DNA of 64,000 nucleotides, from NCBI GenBank assembly GCA_945910005.1, contig OX246747.1, positions 17,385,010 to 17,449,009 on the forward strand, given 5' to 3'. The notes beneath the pieces were generated by a model. It did not search any database, had not been told where the DNA came from, and saw only the letters and a list, made by a program, of their open reading frames with translations. The translations under genes were made by a program, and so were the position numbers. This document shows, piece by piece, positions 9,801 through 23,266 of this stretch. Position 1 is the first letter of the stretch. The number at the start of each line of letters is the position of its first letter. The stretch is from Isoperla grammatica. Taxonomy: Eukaryota; Arthropoda; Insecta; Plecoptera; Perlodidae.

Positions 9801-12800
9801 GACGGAGTGTTCAACTCAATTAACCATATCCACGTCTTCTATCAAATCAAGAGTTTACATGTAAAAGCGTAATCTACGAAGTGAAGTGTCATTGACATAT
9901 AAACGCAATTATCCTAGAGAAGGCGGAGTTTCTTGCAGTTCTGTGTATTCCTGCTAATAGAAGGTCTAATGATAATAACGACGGAGTGTTCAACTTAATT
10001 AAACATACCCACGTATTCTATTAAATCAAGAGTTTACGTATAAAAGCGTTGTCTCCGAAGGGTAGTGTCATGGACTTAACGCAATTATCTTAGAGAAGGC
10101 GGAGTTTCTTGCAGTTCTGTATATTTTTGCTAATAGAGAGTCTCATGCCAATCACGACGGAGTGTTCAACTGAATTTAACATACCCACGTATTCTATCAA
10201 ATCAAAAGTTTACGAAAAAAGCGTTGTCTCCGAAGTGTAGTGTCATGGACTTAACGCAATTGTCTTAGAGAAGGTGGAGTTTCTTGCAGTTCTATATATT
10301 CTTGCTAATAGAGGGTCTATTGCCAATTACGACGGAGTGTTGAACTCAATTAAACATACCCACGTCTTCTATCAAATCAAGAGTTTACATGTAAAAGCGT
10401 AGTCTCCGAAGTGAAGTGTCATTGACATATAAACGCAATTATCCTAGAGAAGGCGGAGTTTCTTGCAGTTCTGTGTATTCCTGCTAATAGAAGGTCTAAT
10501 GATAATAACGACGGAGTGTTGAACTCAATTAAACATACCCACGTCTTCTATCAAATCAAGAGTTTACATGTAAAAGCGTAGTCTCCGAAGTGAAGTGTCA
10601 TAGACATATAAACGCAATTATCCCAGAGAAGGCGGAGTTTCTTGCAGTTCTGTATATTCCTGCTAATAAAGAGTCTAATGCTTATCACGACGGAGTGTTC
10701 AACTTAATTAAACATACCCACGTATTCTATCAAATCAAGAGTTTACGTATAAAAGCGTTGTCTCCGAAGTGAAGTGTCATAGACATATAAACGCAATTAT
10801 CTTAGAGAAGGCGGAGTTTTTGCAGTTCTGTATATTCCTGCTAATGGAGGGTCTAATGCCAATAACGACGGATCGTTCAACTCCATTAAACATACCCACG
10901 TCTTCCATCAAATCAAGAGTTTACGTATAAAGGCGTAGTCTCCGATGTGTAGTGGTATGGACATATAAACGCAATTATCTTAGAGAAGGCAGAGTTTCTT
11001 GCAGTTCTGTATAATCCTGCTAATAAGATGGTCTAATGCCAATTACGACGGAGTGTTCAACTCAATTAACCATATCCACGTCTTCTATCAAATCAAGAGT
11101 TTACGTGTAAAAGCGTAGTCTCCGAAGTGAAGTGTCATAGACATATAAACGCAATTATCTAAGAGAAGGCGAAATTTCTTGCAGTTCTGTGTATTTCTGC
11201 TAATAGAGGGTCTAATGCCAATTACAATGGAGTGTTCAACTAAATTAAACATACCCACGTCTTCTATCAAATCAAGAGTTTAAGTGTAAAAGCGTAGTCT
11301 CCGAAGTGAAGTGTCATAGACATATAAACGCAATTATCTAAAAGAAAGCGGAGTTTCTTGCAGCTCTGTATATTCTTGCTAATAGAGGGTCTAATGCCAA
11401 TAACAAAGGATCGTTCAAATTAATTAATCATACCCACGTATTCTATCAAATCAAGAGTTTACGTATAAAAGCGTAGTTTCCGAAGTGTAGTGGTATGGAC
11501 ATATAAACGCAAATATCTTAGAGAAGGCAGAGTTTCTTGCAGTTCTGTATATTCCTGCTAGTAAGATGGTCTAATGTTAATCACGACAGAGTGTTTAACT
11601 TAATTAAACATACCCACGTATTCTATCAAATCAAGAGTTTACGTATAAAAGCGTTGTCTCTAAAGGGTAGTGTTATGGACTTAACGCAATTATCTTAGAG
11701 AAGGTGGAGTTTCTTGCAGTTCTGTATATTCCTGCTAATAGTGGGTCTAATGCCAATAACGACAGAGTGTTCAACTCAATTAACCATATCCACGTCTTCT
11801 ATCAAATCAAGAGTTTTCATTTAAAAGCGTAGTCTCCGAAGTGAAGTGTCATAGACATATAAACGCAATTATCTAATAGAAGGCGGAGTTTCTTGCAGTT
11901 CTGTGTATTCCTGCTAATAGAATGTTTAATGACAATAACGATGGAGTGTTCAACTTAACATACCCACGTCGTCTATCAAATCAAGAGTTTACGTATAAAA
12001 GCGTAGTCTCCGAAGTGAAGTGGTACCGTATGGACATATAAACGCAATTATCTAAGAGAAGGCGGAGTTTCTTGCAGTTCGGTATATTCCTGCTAATAGA
12101 GGGTCTAATGCCAATTACGACGGATTGTTCAAATCAATTGAACTAACCCACGTCTTCTATCAAATCAAGAGTTTACGTATAAAAGCGTAGTCTCCGAACT
12201 GAAGTGTCATAGACATATAAACGCAATTATCTTAGAGAAGGCGGAGTTTCTTGCAGTTCTGTATATTCCTGCTAATAGAGGGTCTTATGCCAATAACGAC
12301 GGAGTGTTCAACTCAATTAACCATATCCACGTCTTCTATCAAATCAAGAGTTTACGTATAAAAGCGTAGTCTTTGAAGTGAAGTGGTATGGACATATAAA
12401 CGGAATTATCTAAGAGAAGGCGGAGTTTCTTGCAGTTCTGTGTATTCCTGCTAATAGAGGGTCTATTGCCAATAACGACGAAGTTTTCAACTCAATTAAA
12501 CATATCCACGTCTTCTATCAAATCAAGAGTTTACGTGTAAATGCGTAATCTACAAAGTGAAGTGTCATAGACATATAAACGCAATTATCCTAGAAAAGGC
12601 GGAGTTTCTTGCAGTTCTGTATATTCCTACTAATAGAGAGTCTAATGCCAATCACGACGGAGTGTTCAATTTAATTAAACATACCCACGTCTTCTATCAA
12701 ATCAAGAGCTTACATGTAAAAGCGTAGTCTCCGAAGTGAAGTGTCATAGACATATAAACGCAATTATCCTAGAGAAGGCGGAGTTTCTTGCAGTTCTGTA

Positions 12801-13776
12801 TATTCCTGCTAATTAAGAGTCTAATGCCAATCACGACGGAGTGTTCAACTCAATTAAACATACCCACGTCTTCTATCAAATCAAGAGTTTACGTATAAAA
12901 GCGTAGTCTCCGAAGTGAAGTGTCATAGACATATAAACCTAATTATCTTAGACAAGGCGGAGTTTCTTGCAGTTCTGTATATTCCTGCTAATAAAGTGTC
13001 GTATGCCAATAACGACGGAGTGTTGAAATCAATTAAACATACCCACGTCTTCTATCAAATCAAGAGTTTACATGTAAAAGCGTAGTCTCCGAAGTGAAGT
13101 GTCATAGACATATAAACGCAATTATCCTAGAGAAGGCGGAGTTTCTTGCAGTTCTGTATATTTCTACTAATAGAAAGTCTAATGCCAATCACGAGGGAGT
13201 GTTCAACTCAATTAAACATACCCACGTCTTCTATCAAATCAAGAGTTAACATGTAAAAGCGTAGTCTCCGAAGTGAAGTGTCATAGATTTAAACGCAATT
13301 ATCCTAAAGAAGGCGGAGTTTCTTGCAGTTCTGTATATTCCTGCTAATAAAGAGTTTAATGCCAATCACGACGGAGTGCTCAACTCAATAAAACATACCC
13401 ACGTCTTCTATCAAATCAAGAGTTTACGTTTAAAAGCGTAGTCTCCGAAGTGAAGTGTCATAGACATATAAACCTAATTATCTTAGACAAGGCGGAGTTT
13501 CTTGCAGTTCTGTATATTCCTGCTAATAGAGTGTCGTTTGCATAACGACGGAGTGTTGAAATCAATTAAACATACCTACGTCTTCTATTAAATCAAGAGT
13601 TTACATGTAAAAGCGTAGTCTCCGAAGTGAAGTGTCATAGACATATAAACCTTATTATCTTAGAGAAGGCGGAGTTTCTTGCAGTTCTGTATATTCCTGC
13701 TAATAGAGTGTCGTATGCCAATAACGACGGAGTGTTCATCTTACTTAAAAATACCCACGTCGCCGATCAAATCAAG
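6632..13776 (+). repeat. Higher-order block A, about 40 monomers
   Basis: The block opens with a GGTACC monomer (6668) after a GTCGCCG end. It then has a GTCAAATGCC unit (about 7110) and two adjacent 176-bp monomers (7391, 7567). A TGGAAATATA unit follows at about 7924, then a unit with GAGTTTTCATGCAG (about 8850), CGGATCG units (from 10870), the CAATTACAATGG unit (11218), a TTATGGACTTAACG unit (11674), the 5-bp-deleted CTTAACATACCC unit (11955), and the fourth-class GGTACC unit (12022). The first half is arranged like G and K; 10.6-13.8 kb is copied at 19.0-22.2 kb in B with a constant offset of 8412-8414 bp. Confidence 0.8.
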
Positions 13777-14280
13777 AGTTTACGTATAAAAGCGTAGTCT
13801 CCGAAGTGTAGTGGTACCGTATGGACATGTAAACGCAATTATCTTAGAGAAGGCGGAGTTTCTTGCAGTTCTGTATATTTCTGCTAATAGAGGGTCTAAT
13901 GCCAATAACGACAAAGTGTTCAACTCAATTAACCATATACACGTCTTCTATCAAATCAAGAGTCTACATGTAAAAGCGTAGTCTCCGAAGTGAAGTGTCA
14001 TAGACATATAAACGCAATTATCCTAGAGAAGGCGGAGTTTCTTGCAGTTCTGTATATTTCTACTAATAGAAAGTCTAATGCCAATCACGAGGGAGTGTTC
14101 AACTCAATTAAACATACCCACGTCTTCTATCAAATCAAGAGTTAACATGTAAAAGCGTAGTCTCCGAAGTGAAGTGTCATAGATTTAAACGCAATTATCC
14201 TAAAGAAGGCGGAGTTTCTTGCAGTTCTGTATATTCCTGCTAATAAAGAGTTTAATGCCAATCACGACGGAGTGTTCAAC
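13080..14280 (+). repeat. Local duplication, five-monomer offset, at the A/B boundary
   Basis: A two-monomer stretch with CACGAGGGAG and the shortened CATAGATTTAAACG occurs at about 13.08-13.38 kb and again at about 13.97-14.28 kb. The offset is 896 bp (TTTCTACTAA at 13161 and 14057). Both changes are rare elsewhere: the parallel units at 21.5-21.8 kb have CAGGACGG and CATAGACATTTAAACG. The duplication is therefore recent and local. Confidence 0.75.
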
Positions 14281-17200
14281 TCAATTAACCATATCCACGT
14301 CTTCTATCAAATCAAGAGTTTACGTGTAAAAGCGTAGTCTCCGAAGTGAAGTGTCATAGACATATACACGCAATTATCTAAGAGAAGGCGTAGTTTCTTG
14401 CAGTTCTGTATATTCCTGCTCATAGAGGGTCTAATGCCAATAACGACAAAGTGTTCAACTCAATTAACCATATACACGTCTTCTATCAAATCAAGAGTCT
14501 ACATGTAAAAGCGTAATCTACGAAGTGAAGTGTCATAGACATATAAACGCAATTATATTAGAGAAGGCAGAGTTTCTTGCAGTTCTGTGTATTCCTGCTA
14601 ATAGAAGGTCAAATGCCAATAACGAAGGAGTGTTCAACTCAAATAAACATACCCACGTATTCTATCAAATCAAGAGTTTACGTATAAAAGCGTTGACTCC
14701 GAAGTGTAGCGGTATGGACATATAAACGCAATTATCTTAGAGAAGGCGGAGTTTCTTGCAGTTCTGAGTATTCCTGCTAATAGAGGGTCTAATGTTTATA
14801 ACGACGGAGTGTTCAACTTAATAACACATACCCACGTCTTCTATCAAATCAAGAGTTTACATGTAAAAGCGTAGTCTCCGAAGTGAAGTGTCATAGACAT
14901 ATAAACGCAATTATCTTAGAGTAGCGGAGTTTCTTGCAGTTCTGTATATTCCTGCTAATAGAGGGTCTAATGCCAATGACGACGTAGTGTTGAACTCAAT
15001 TAAACATACCCACGTCTTCTATCAAATCAAGAGTTTACATGTAAAAGCGTAGTCTCCGAAGTGAAGTGTCATAGACATATAAACGGAATTATCCTAGAGA
15101 AGGCGGAGTTTCTTGCAGTTCTGTATATTCCTGCTAATAGAGAGTCTAATGCTTATCACGACGGAGTGTTCAACTTAATTAAACATACCCACGTATTCTA
15201 TCAAATCAAGAGTTTACGTATAAAAGCGTTGTCTCCGAAGTGAAGTGTCATAGACATATAAACGCAATTATCTTAGAGAAGGCGGAGTTTTTGCAGTTCT
15301 GTATATTCCTGCTAATAGAAGGTCTAATGCCAATAACGACGGAGTGTTCAACTCCATTAAACATACCCACGTCTTCTATCAAATCAAGAGTTTACGTATA
15401 AAAGCGTAGTCTCCGAAATGTAGTGGTATGGACATATAAACGCAATTATCTTAGAGAAGGCAGAGTTTCTTGCAGTTCTGTATATTCCTGCTAATAGAAA
15501 ATCTAATGCCAATTACGACGGAGTGTTCAATTCAATTAACCATATCCACGTCTTCTATCAAATCAAGAGTTTACGTGTAAAAGCGTAGTCTCCGAAGTGA
15601 AGTGTCATAGACAAATAAACGCAATTATCTAAGAGAAGGCGGAGTTTTTTGCAGTTCTGTGTATTCCTGCTAATAGAGGGTCTAATGCCAATGACAATGG
15701 AGTGTTCAACTTAATTAAACATACCCACGTCTTCAATCAAATCAAGAGTTAACGTGTAAAAGCGTAGTCTCCGAAGTGAAGTGTCATATACATATAAACG
15801 GAATTATCTAAAAGAAATCGAAGTTTCTTGCAACTCTGTATATTCTTGCTAATAGAGGGTCTAATGTTAATAACGAAGGATCGTTCAAATCAATTAATCA
15901 TACCCACGTATTATCAAATCAAGAGTTTACGTATAAAAGCGTAGTTTCCGAAGTGTAGTGGTATGGACATATAAACGCAAATATCTTAGAGAAGGCGGAT
16001 CTTCTTGCAGTTTTGTATATTACTGCTAATAGCGGGTCTAATGCCAATAACGACGGAGTGTTCAACTTAATTAAACATACCTACGTCTTCTATCAAATCA
16101 AGAGTTTACATGTAAAAGCATAGTCTCCGAAGTGTAGTGGTATGGACATATAAACGCAATTATCTTAAAGAAGGCGGAGCTTCTTGCAGTTCTGTATATT
16201 CCTGCAAAAAAGAGGGTCTAATGCCAATAACGATGGAGTAATCAACTCAATTAACCATATCCACATCTTCTATCAAATCAAGAGTTTACATGTAAAAGCG
16301 TAGTCTCCGAAGTGAAGTGTCATAGACATATAAACGCAATTATCTAAGAGAAGGCGGAGTTTCTTGCAGTTATGTGTATTCCTGCTAATAGAAGGTCTAA
16401 TGCCAATAACGACGGAGTGTTCAACTCAATTAAACATACCCACGTATTCTATCAAATCAAGAGTTTACGTATAAAAGAATTGACTCCGAAGTGTAGTGGT
16501 ATGGACATATAAACGCAATTTTCTTAGAGAAGACGGAGTTTCTTGCAGTTCTGTATATTCCTGCTATTAAAGGGTCTATTGCCAATCACGACGAAGTGTT
16601 CAACTTAATTAAACATACCCACGTTTTCTATCAAATCAAGAGTTTACGTATAAAAGCGTAGTCTCCGAAGTGAAGTGTCATAGACATATAAACGCAATTA
16701 TCTAAGGGAAGGCGGAGTTTCTTGCAGTTCTGTGTATTCCTGCTAATAGAGAGTCTAATGCCAATTACGATGGAGTGTTCAACTTAATTAAACATACCCA
16801 CGTCTCCTATCAAATCAAGAGTTTACGTATAAAAGCGTAGTCTCCGAATTGAAGTGGTACCGTATGGACATATAAACGCAATTATCTAAGAGAAGGCGGA
16901 GTTTCTTGCAGTTCTGTATATTCCTGCTAATAAAGGGTCTAATGTCAATTACGACGGATTGTTCAAATCAATTAAACTAACCCACGTCTTCTATCAAATC
17001 AAGAGTTTACCTATAAAAGCGTAGACTCCGAAGTGAAGAGTCATAGACATATAAACGCAATTATCTTAGAGAAGGCGGAGTTTCTTGCAGTTCTGTATAT
17101 TCCTGCTAATAGAGGGTCTAATGCCAATAACAACGGAGTGTTCAACTCAATTAACCATATCCACGTCTTCTATCAAATCAAGAGTTTACGTTTAAAAACG

Positions 17201-20200
17201 TTGTCTTTGAAGTGAAGTGGTATGGAAATATAAACGCAATTATCTAAGAGAAGGCGGAGTTTCTTGCAGTTCTGTGTATTACTGCTAATAAAGGGTCTAT
17301 TGCCAATAACGACGGAGTGTTCAACTCAATTAAACATATCCACGTCTTCAATCAAATCAAGAGTTTACGTGTTAATGCGTTATCTACGAAGTGAAGTGTC
17401 ATAGACATATAAACGCAATTATCCTAGAGAAGGCGGAGTTTCTTGCAGTTCTGTATATTCCTGCTAATAAAGAGTCTTAAGCCAATCACGACAGAGTGTT
17501 CAACTTAATTGAACATACCCACGTCTTCTATCAAATAAAGAGTTTACGTATAAAAGCGTAGTCTCCGAAGTGAAGTGTCATAGACATATAAACCTAATTA
17601 TCTTAGACAAGGCGGAGTTTCTTGCAGTTCTGTATATTCCTGCTAATAAAGTGTCGTATGCCAATAACAACGGAGTGTTGAAATCAATTAAACATACCCA
17701 CGTCTTCTATCAAATCAAGAGTTTACATGTAAAAGCGTAGTCTCCAAAGTGTAGTGGTATGGACATATAAACGCAATTATCTTAGAGAAGGTGGAGCTTC
17801 TTGCAGTTCTGTAGATTCCTGCTAATAGAGGGTCTAATGCCAATAACGACAGAGTGTTCAACTCCTTTAAACATACCCACGTCTTCTATCAAATCAAGAG
17901 TTTACGTATAAAAGCGTAGTCTCCGAAGTGTAGTGGTATGGACATATAAACGCAATTATCTTAGAGAAGGCAGAGTTTCTTGCAGTTCTGTATATTCCTG
18001 CTAATAGCGGGTCTAATGCCAATAACGACGGAGTGTTCAACTTAATAAAACATACCCACGTCTTCTATCAAATCAAGAGTTTACATGTAAAAGCATAGTC
18101 TCCGAAGTGTAGTGGTATGGACATATAAACGCAATTATCTTAGAGAAGGCGGAGCTTCTTGCAGTTCTGTATATTCCTAGTAATAGAGGGTCTAATGCCA
18201 ATAACGACGGATTGTTCAAATCAATTAAACAAACCCACGTCTTCTATCAAATCAAGAGTTTACGTATAAAAGCGTAGTCTCCGAAGTGAAATGTCATAGA
18301 CATATAAACGCAATTATCTTAGAGAAGGCTTAGTTTCTTGCAGTTCTGTATATTCCTGCAAAAAAAAGGTCTAATGCTTATAACGACGGATTGTTCAACT
18401 CAATTAAACATATCCACGTCTTCTATCAAATCAAGAGTTTACGTATAAAAGCGTAGTCTTTGAAGTGAAGTGGTATGGACATATAAACGCAATAATCTAA
18501 GAGAAGGCGGAGTTTCTTGCAGTTCTGTGTATTCCTGCTAATAGAAGGTCTAATGTTGATAACGACGGATTGTTCAAATCAATTAAACTAACCCACCTCT
18601 TCTATCAAATCAAGAGTTAACGTATAAAAGCGTAGTCTCCGAAGCGAAGTGTCATAGACATATAAACGCAATTATCTTAGAGAAGGCGGAGTTTCTTGCA
18701 GTTCTGTATATTCCTGCAAATAGAGGGTCTAATGTTAATAACGACGGATTGTTCAAATCAATTAAACAAACCCACGTCTTCTATCAAATCAAGAGTTTAC
18801 GTATAAAAGCGTAGTCTCCGAAGTGAAATGTCATAGACATATAAACGCAATTATCTTAGAGAAGGCTTAGTTTCTTGCAGTTCTGTATATTCCTGCAAAA
18901 AAAGGGTCTAATGCTTATAACGACGGAGTGTTCAACTTAATTAAACATATCCACGTCTTCTATCAAATCAAGAGTTTACGTTTAAAAGCGTAGTCTCCGA
19001 AGTGAAGTGTCATAGACATATAAACCTAATTATCTTAGGCAAGGCGGAGTTTCTTGCAGTTCTGTATATTCCTGCTAATGCAGAGTCTAATGCTTATCAC
19101 GACGGAGTGTTCAACTTAATTAAACATACCCACGTATTCTATCAAATCAAGAGTTTACGTATAAAAGCGTTGTCTCCGAAGTGAAGTGTCATAGACATAT
19201 AAACGCAATTATCTTAGAGAAGGCGGAGTTTTTGCAGTTCTGTATATTCCTGCTAATGGAAAGTCTAATGCCAATAACGACGGATCGTTCAACTCCATTA
19301 AACATACCCACGTCTTCCATCAAATCAAGAGTTTACGTATAAAGGCGTAGTCTCCGATGTGTAGTGGTATGGACATAAAAACGCAATTATCTTAGAGAAG
19401 GCAGAGTTTCTTGCAGTTCTGTATAATCCTGCTAATAAGATGGTCTAATGCCAATTACGACGGAGTGTTCAACTCAATTAACCATATCCACGTCTTCTAT
19501 CAAATCAAGAGTTTACGTGTAAAAGCGTAGTCTCCGAAGTGAAGTGTCATAGACATATAAACGCAATTATCTAAGAGAAGGCGAAATTTCTTGCAGTTCT
19601 TTGTATTTCTGCTAATAGAGGGTCTAATGCCAATTACAATGGAGTGTTCAACTAAATTAAACATACCCACGTCTTCTATCAAATCAAGAGTTTACGTGTA
19701 AAAGCGTAGTCTCCGAAGTGAAGTGTCATAGACATATAAACGCAATTATCTAAAAGAAAGCGGAGTTTCTTGCAGCTCTGTATATTCTTGCTAATAGAGG
19801 GTCTAATGCCAATAACAAAGGATCGTTCAAATTTATTAATCATACCCACGTATTCTATCAAATCAAGAGTTTACGTATAAAAGCGTAGTTTCCGAAGTGT
19901 AGTGGTATGGACATATAAACGCAAATATCTTAGAGAAGGCAGAGTTTCTTGCAGTTCTGTATATTCCTGCTAGTAAGATGGTCTAATGTTAATCACGACA
20001 GAGTGTTTAACTTAATTAAACATACCCACGTATTCTATCAAATCAAGAGTTTACGTATAAAAGCGTTGTCTCTAAAGGGTAGTGTTATGGACTTAACGCA
20101 ATTATCTTAGAGAAGGTGGAGTTTCTTGCAGTTCTGTATATTCCTGCTAATAGTGGGTCTAATGCCAATAACGACAGAGTGTTCAACTCAATTAACCATA

Positions 20201-22190
20201 TCCACGTCTTCTATCAAATCAAGAGTTTTCATTTAAAAGCGTAGTCTCCGAAGTGAAGTGTCATAGACATATAAACGCAATTATCTAATAGAAGGCGGAG
20301 TTTCTTGCAGTTCTGTGTATTCCTGCTAATAGAATGTTTAATGCCAATAACGATGGAGTGTTCAACTTAACATACCCACGTCGTCTATCAAATCAAGAGT
20401 TTACGTATAAAAGCGTAGTCTCCGAAGTGAAGTGGTACCGTATGGACATATAAACGCAATTATCTAAGAGAAGGCGGAGTTTCTTGCAGTTCTGTATATT
20501 CCTGCTAATAGAGGGTCTAATGCCAATTACGACGGATTGTTCAAATCAATTAAACTAACCCACGTCTTCTATCAAATCAAGAGTTTACGTATAAAAGCGT
20601 AGTCTCCGAACTGAAGTGTCATAGACATATAAACGCAATTATCTTAGAGAAGGCGGAGTTTCTTGCAGTTCTGTATATTCCTGCTAATAGAGGGTCTTAT
20701 GCCAATAACGACGGAGTGTTCAACTCAATTAACCATATCCACGTCTTCCATCAAATCAAGAGTTTACGTATAAAAGCGTAGTCTTTGAAGTGAAGTGGTA
20801 TGGACATATAAACGGAAATATCTAAGAGAAGGCGGAGTTTCTTGCAGTTCTGTGTATTCCTGCTAATAGAGGGTCTATTGCCAATAACGACGAAGTGTTC
20901 AACTCAATTAAACATATCCACGTCTTCTATCAAATCAAGAGTTTACGTGTAAATGCGTAATCTACAAAGTGAAGTGTCATAGACATATAAAAACAATTAT
21001 CCTTGAAAAGGCGGAGTTTCTTGCAGTTCTGTATATTCCTACTAATAGAGAGTCTAATGCCAATCACGACGGAGTGTTCAATTTAATTAAACATACCCAC
21101 GTCTTCTATCAAATCAAGAGCTTACATGTAAAAGCGTAGTCTCCGAAGTGAAGTGTCATAGACATATAAACGCAATTATCCTAGAGAAGGCGGAGTTTCT
21201 TGCAGTTCTGTATATTCCTGCTAATTAAGAGTCTAATGCCAATCACGACGGAGTGTTCAACTCAATTAAACATACCCACGTCTTCTATCAAATCAAGAGT
21301 TTACGTATAAAAGCGTAGTCTCCGAAGTGAAGTGTCATAGACATATAAACCTAATTATCTTAGACAAGGCGGAGTTTCTTGCAGTTCTGTATATTTCTGC
21401 TAATAAAGTGTCGTATGCCAATAACGACAAAGTGTTGAAATCAATTAAACATACCCACGTCTTCTATCAAATCAAGAGTTTACATGTAAAAGCGTAGTCT
21501 CCGAAGTGAAGTGTCATAGACATATAAACGCAATTATCCTAGAGAAGGCGGAGTTTCTTGCAGTTCTGTATATTTCTACTAATAGAAAGTCTAATGCCAA
21601 TCAGGACGGAGTGTTCAACTCAATTAAACATACCCACGTCTTCTATCAAATCAAGAGTTAACATGTAAAAGCGTAGTCTCCGAAGTGAAGTGTCATAGAC
21701 ATTTAAACGCAATTATCCTAAAGAAGGCGGAATTTCTTGCAGTTCTGTATATTCCTGCTAATAAAAAATTTAATGCCAATCACGACGGAGTGTTCAACTC
21801 AATAAAACATACCCACGTCTTCTATCAAATCAAGAGTTTACGTTTAAAAGCGTAGTCTCCGAAGTGAAGTGTCATAGACATATAAACCTAATTATCTTAG
21901 ACAAGGCGGAGTTTCTTGCAGTTCTGTATATTCCTGCTAATAGAATGTCGTTTGCATAACGACGGAGTGTTGAAATCAATTAAACATACCTACGTCTTCT
22001 ATTAAATCAAGAGTTTACATGTAAAAGCGTAGTCTCCGAAGTGAAGTGTCATAGACATATAAACCTAATTATCTTAGAGAAGGCGGAGTTTCTTGCAGTT
22101 CTGTATATTCCTGCTAATAGAGTGTCGTATGCCAATAACGACGGAGTGTTCAACTTACTTAAAAATACCCACGTCGCCGATCAAATCAAG
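13777..22190 (+). repeat. Higher-order block B, about 47 monomers, the longest complete block
   Basis: After the opening GGTACC monomer (13813) comes a local five-monomer duplication, then the GTCAAATGCC unit (about 14608). The two 176-bp monomers normally found downstream are missing here: the interval to the following GAGTCTAATGCTTATC unit is 536 bp, against 888 bp in C, D, I and J, and the difference of 352 is exactly two 176-bp units. From about 15.06 kb the order follows C (offset about 8409) with one fewer monomer after 17.4 kb. From 19.0 kb it repeats the right part of A. B therefore joins the two main arrangements end to end. Confidence 0.8.
20398..20581 (+). repeat. 184-bp monomer class with GGTACC, following a 5-bp-deleted monomer
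   Basis: GGTACC at 12022, 20434, 42808 and 45315 has GAAGTGGTACC, with GAAG in place of GTAG. The preceding monomer lacks 5 bp, giving CAACTTAACATACCC (about 11955, 20366, 42740, 45246). The two left-end copies (1287 and 2366) have TGTAGTGGTACC, lack the upstream deletion, and form a small fourth group. The paired indels make this a distinctive two-monomer tag of the A/B/G/H arrangement. Confidence 0.8.
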
Positions 22191-22914
22191 AGTTTACGTA
22201 TAAAAGCGTAGTCTCCGAAGTGTAGTGGTACCGTATGGACATGTAAACGCAATTATCTTAGAGAAGGCGGAGTTTCTTGCAGTTCTGTATATTTCTGCTA
22301 ATAGAGGGTCTAATGCCAATAACGACGGAGTGTTCAACTCAATTAACCATTTCCACGTCTTCTATCAAATCAAGAGTTTACGTGTAAAAGCGTAGTCTCC
22401 GAAGTGAAGTGTCATAGACATATACACGCAATTATCTAAGAGAAGGCGTAGTTTCTTGCAGTTCTGTATATTCCTGCTCATAGAGGGTCTAATGCCAATA
22501 ACGACAAAGTGTTCAACTCAATTAACCATATACACGTCTTCTATCAAATCAAGAGTCTACATGTAAAAGCGTAATCTACGAAGTGAAGTGTCATAGACAT
22601 ATAAACGCAATTATCCTAGAGAAGGCAGAGTTTCTTGCAGTTCTGTGTATTCCTGCTAATAGAAGGTCAAATGCCAATAACGAAGGAGTGTTCAACTTAA
22701 ATAAACATACACACGTATTCTATCAAATCAAGAGTTTACGTATAAAAGCGTTGACTCCGAAGTGTAGTGGTATGGACATATAAACGCAATTATCTTAAAG
22801 AAGGCGGAATTTCTTGCAGTTCTGAGTATTCCTGCTAATAGAGGGTCTAATGTTAATAACGACGGAGTGTTCAACTTAATTAAACATACCCACGTTTTCT
22901 ATCAAATCAAGAGT

Positions 22915-23266
22915 TTACGTATAAAAGCGTTGTCTCCGAAGGGTAGTGTCATGGACTTAACGCAATTATCTTAGAGAAAGCGGAGTTTCTTGCAGTTCTG
23001 TATATTCCTTCTAATAGAGAGTCTAATGCCAATCACGACGGAGTGTTCAACTTAATTAAACATACCCACGTATTCTATCAAATCAAGAGTTTACGTATAA
23101 AAGCGTTGTCTCCGAAGGGTAGTGTCATGGACTTAACGCAATTATCTTAGAGAAAGTGGAGTTTCTTGCAGTTCTGTATATTCTTGCTAATAGAAGGTCT
23201 ATTGCCAATAACGACGGAGTGTTGAACTTAATTAAACATACCCACGTCTTCTATCAAATCAAGAGT
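22915..23266 (+). repeat. Pair of 176-bp monomers (3-bp deletion class)
   Basis: These monomers read ATGGACTTAACGC where others have ATAGACATATAAACGC, a net loss of 3 bp, and usually follow CCGAAGGGTAGTG. I place the marker at about 934, 7391, 7567, 10069, 10244, 11674, 20085, 22950, 23126, 29034, 29210, 40317, 40493, 42460, 44967, 47652, 47828, 54103, 54279, 59473, 59649 and 63940. Seven adjacent pairs are exactly 176 bp apart (10069/10244 is 175). Copies at 11674, 20085, 42460, 44967 and 63940 are singletons with TTATGG. Confidence 0.85.

Noticed and set aside
19500..19861. Minus-strand frames (5420-5617, 11088-11270, 19500-19682, 19679-19861, 41874-42235, 44560-44742, 63355-63537) as genes or inverted monomers
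   Set aside because: They lie on the reverse of ordinary plus-oriented monomers that lost stop codons through point changes. The monomers themselves are not inverted.
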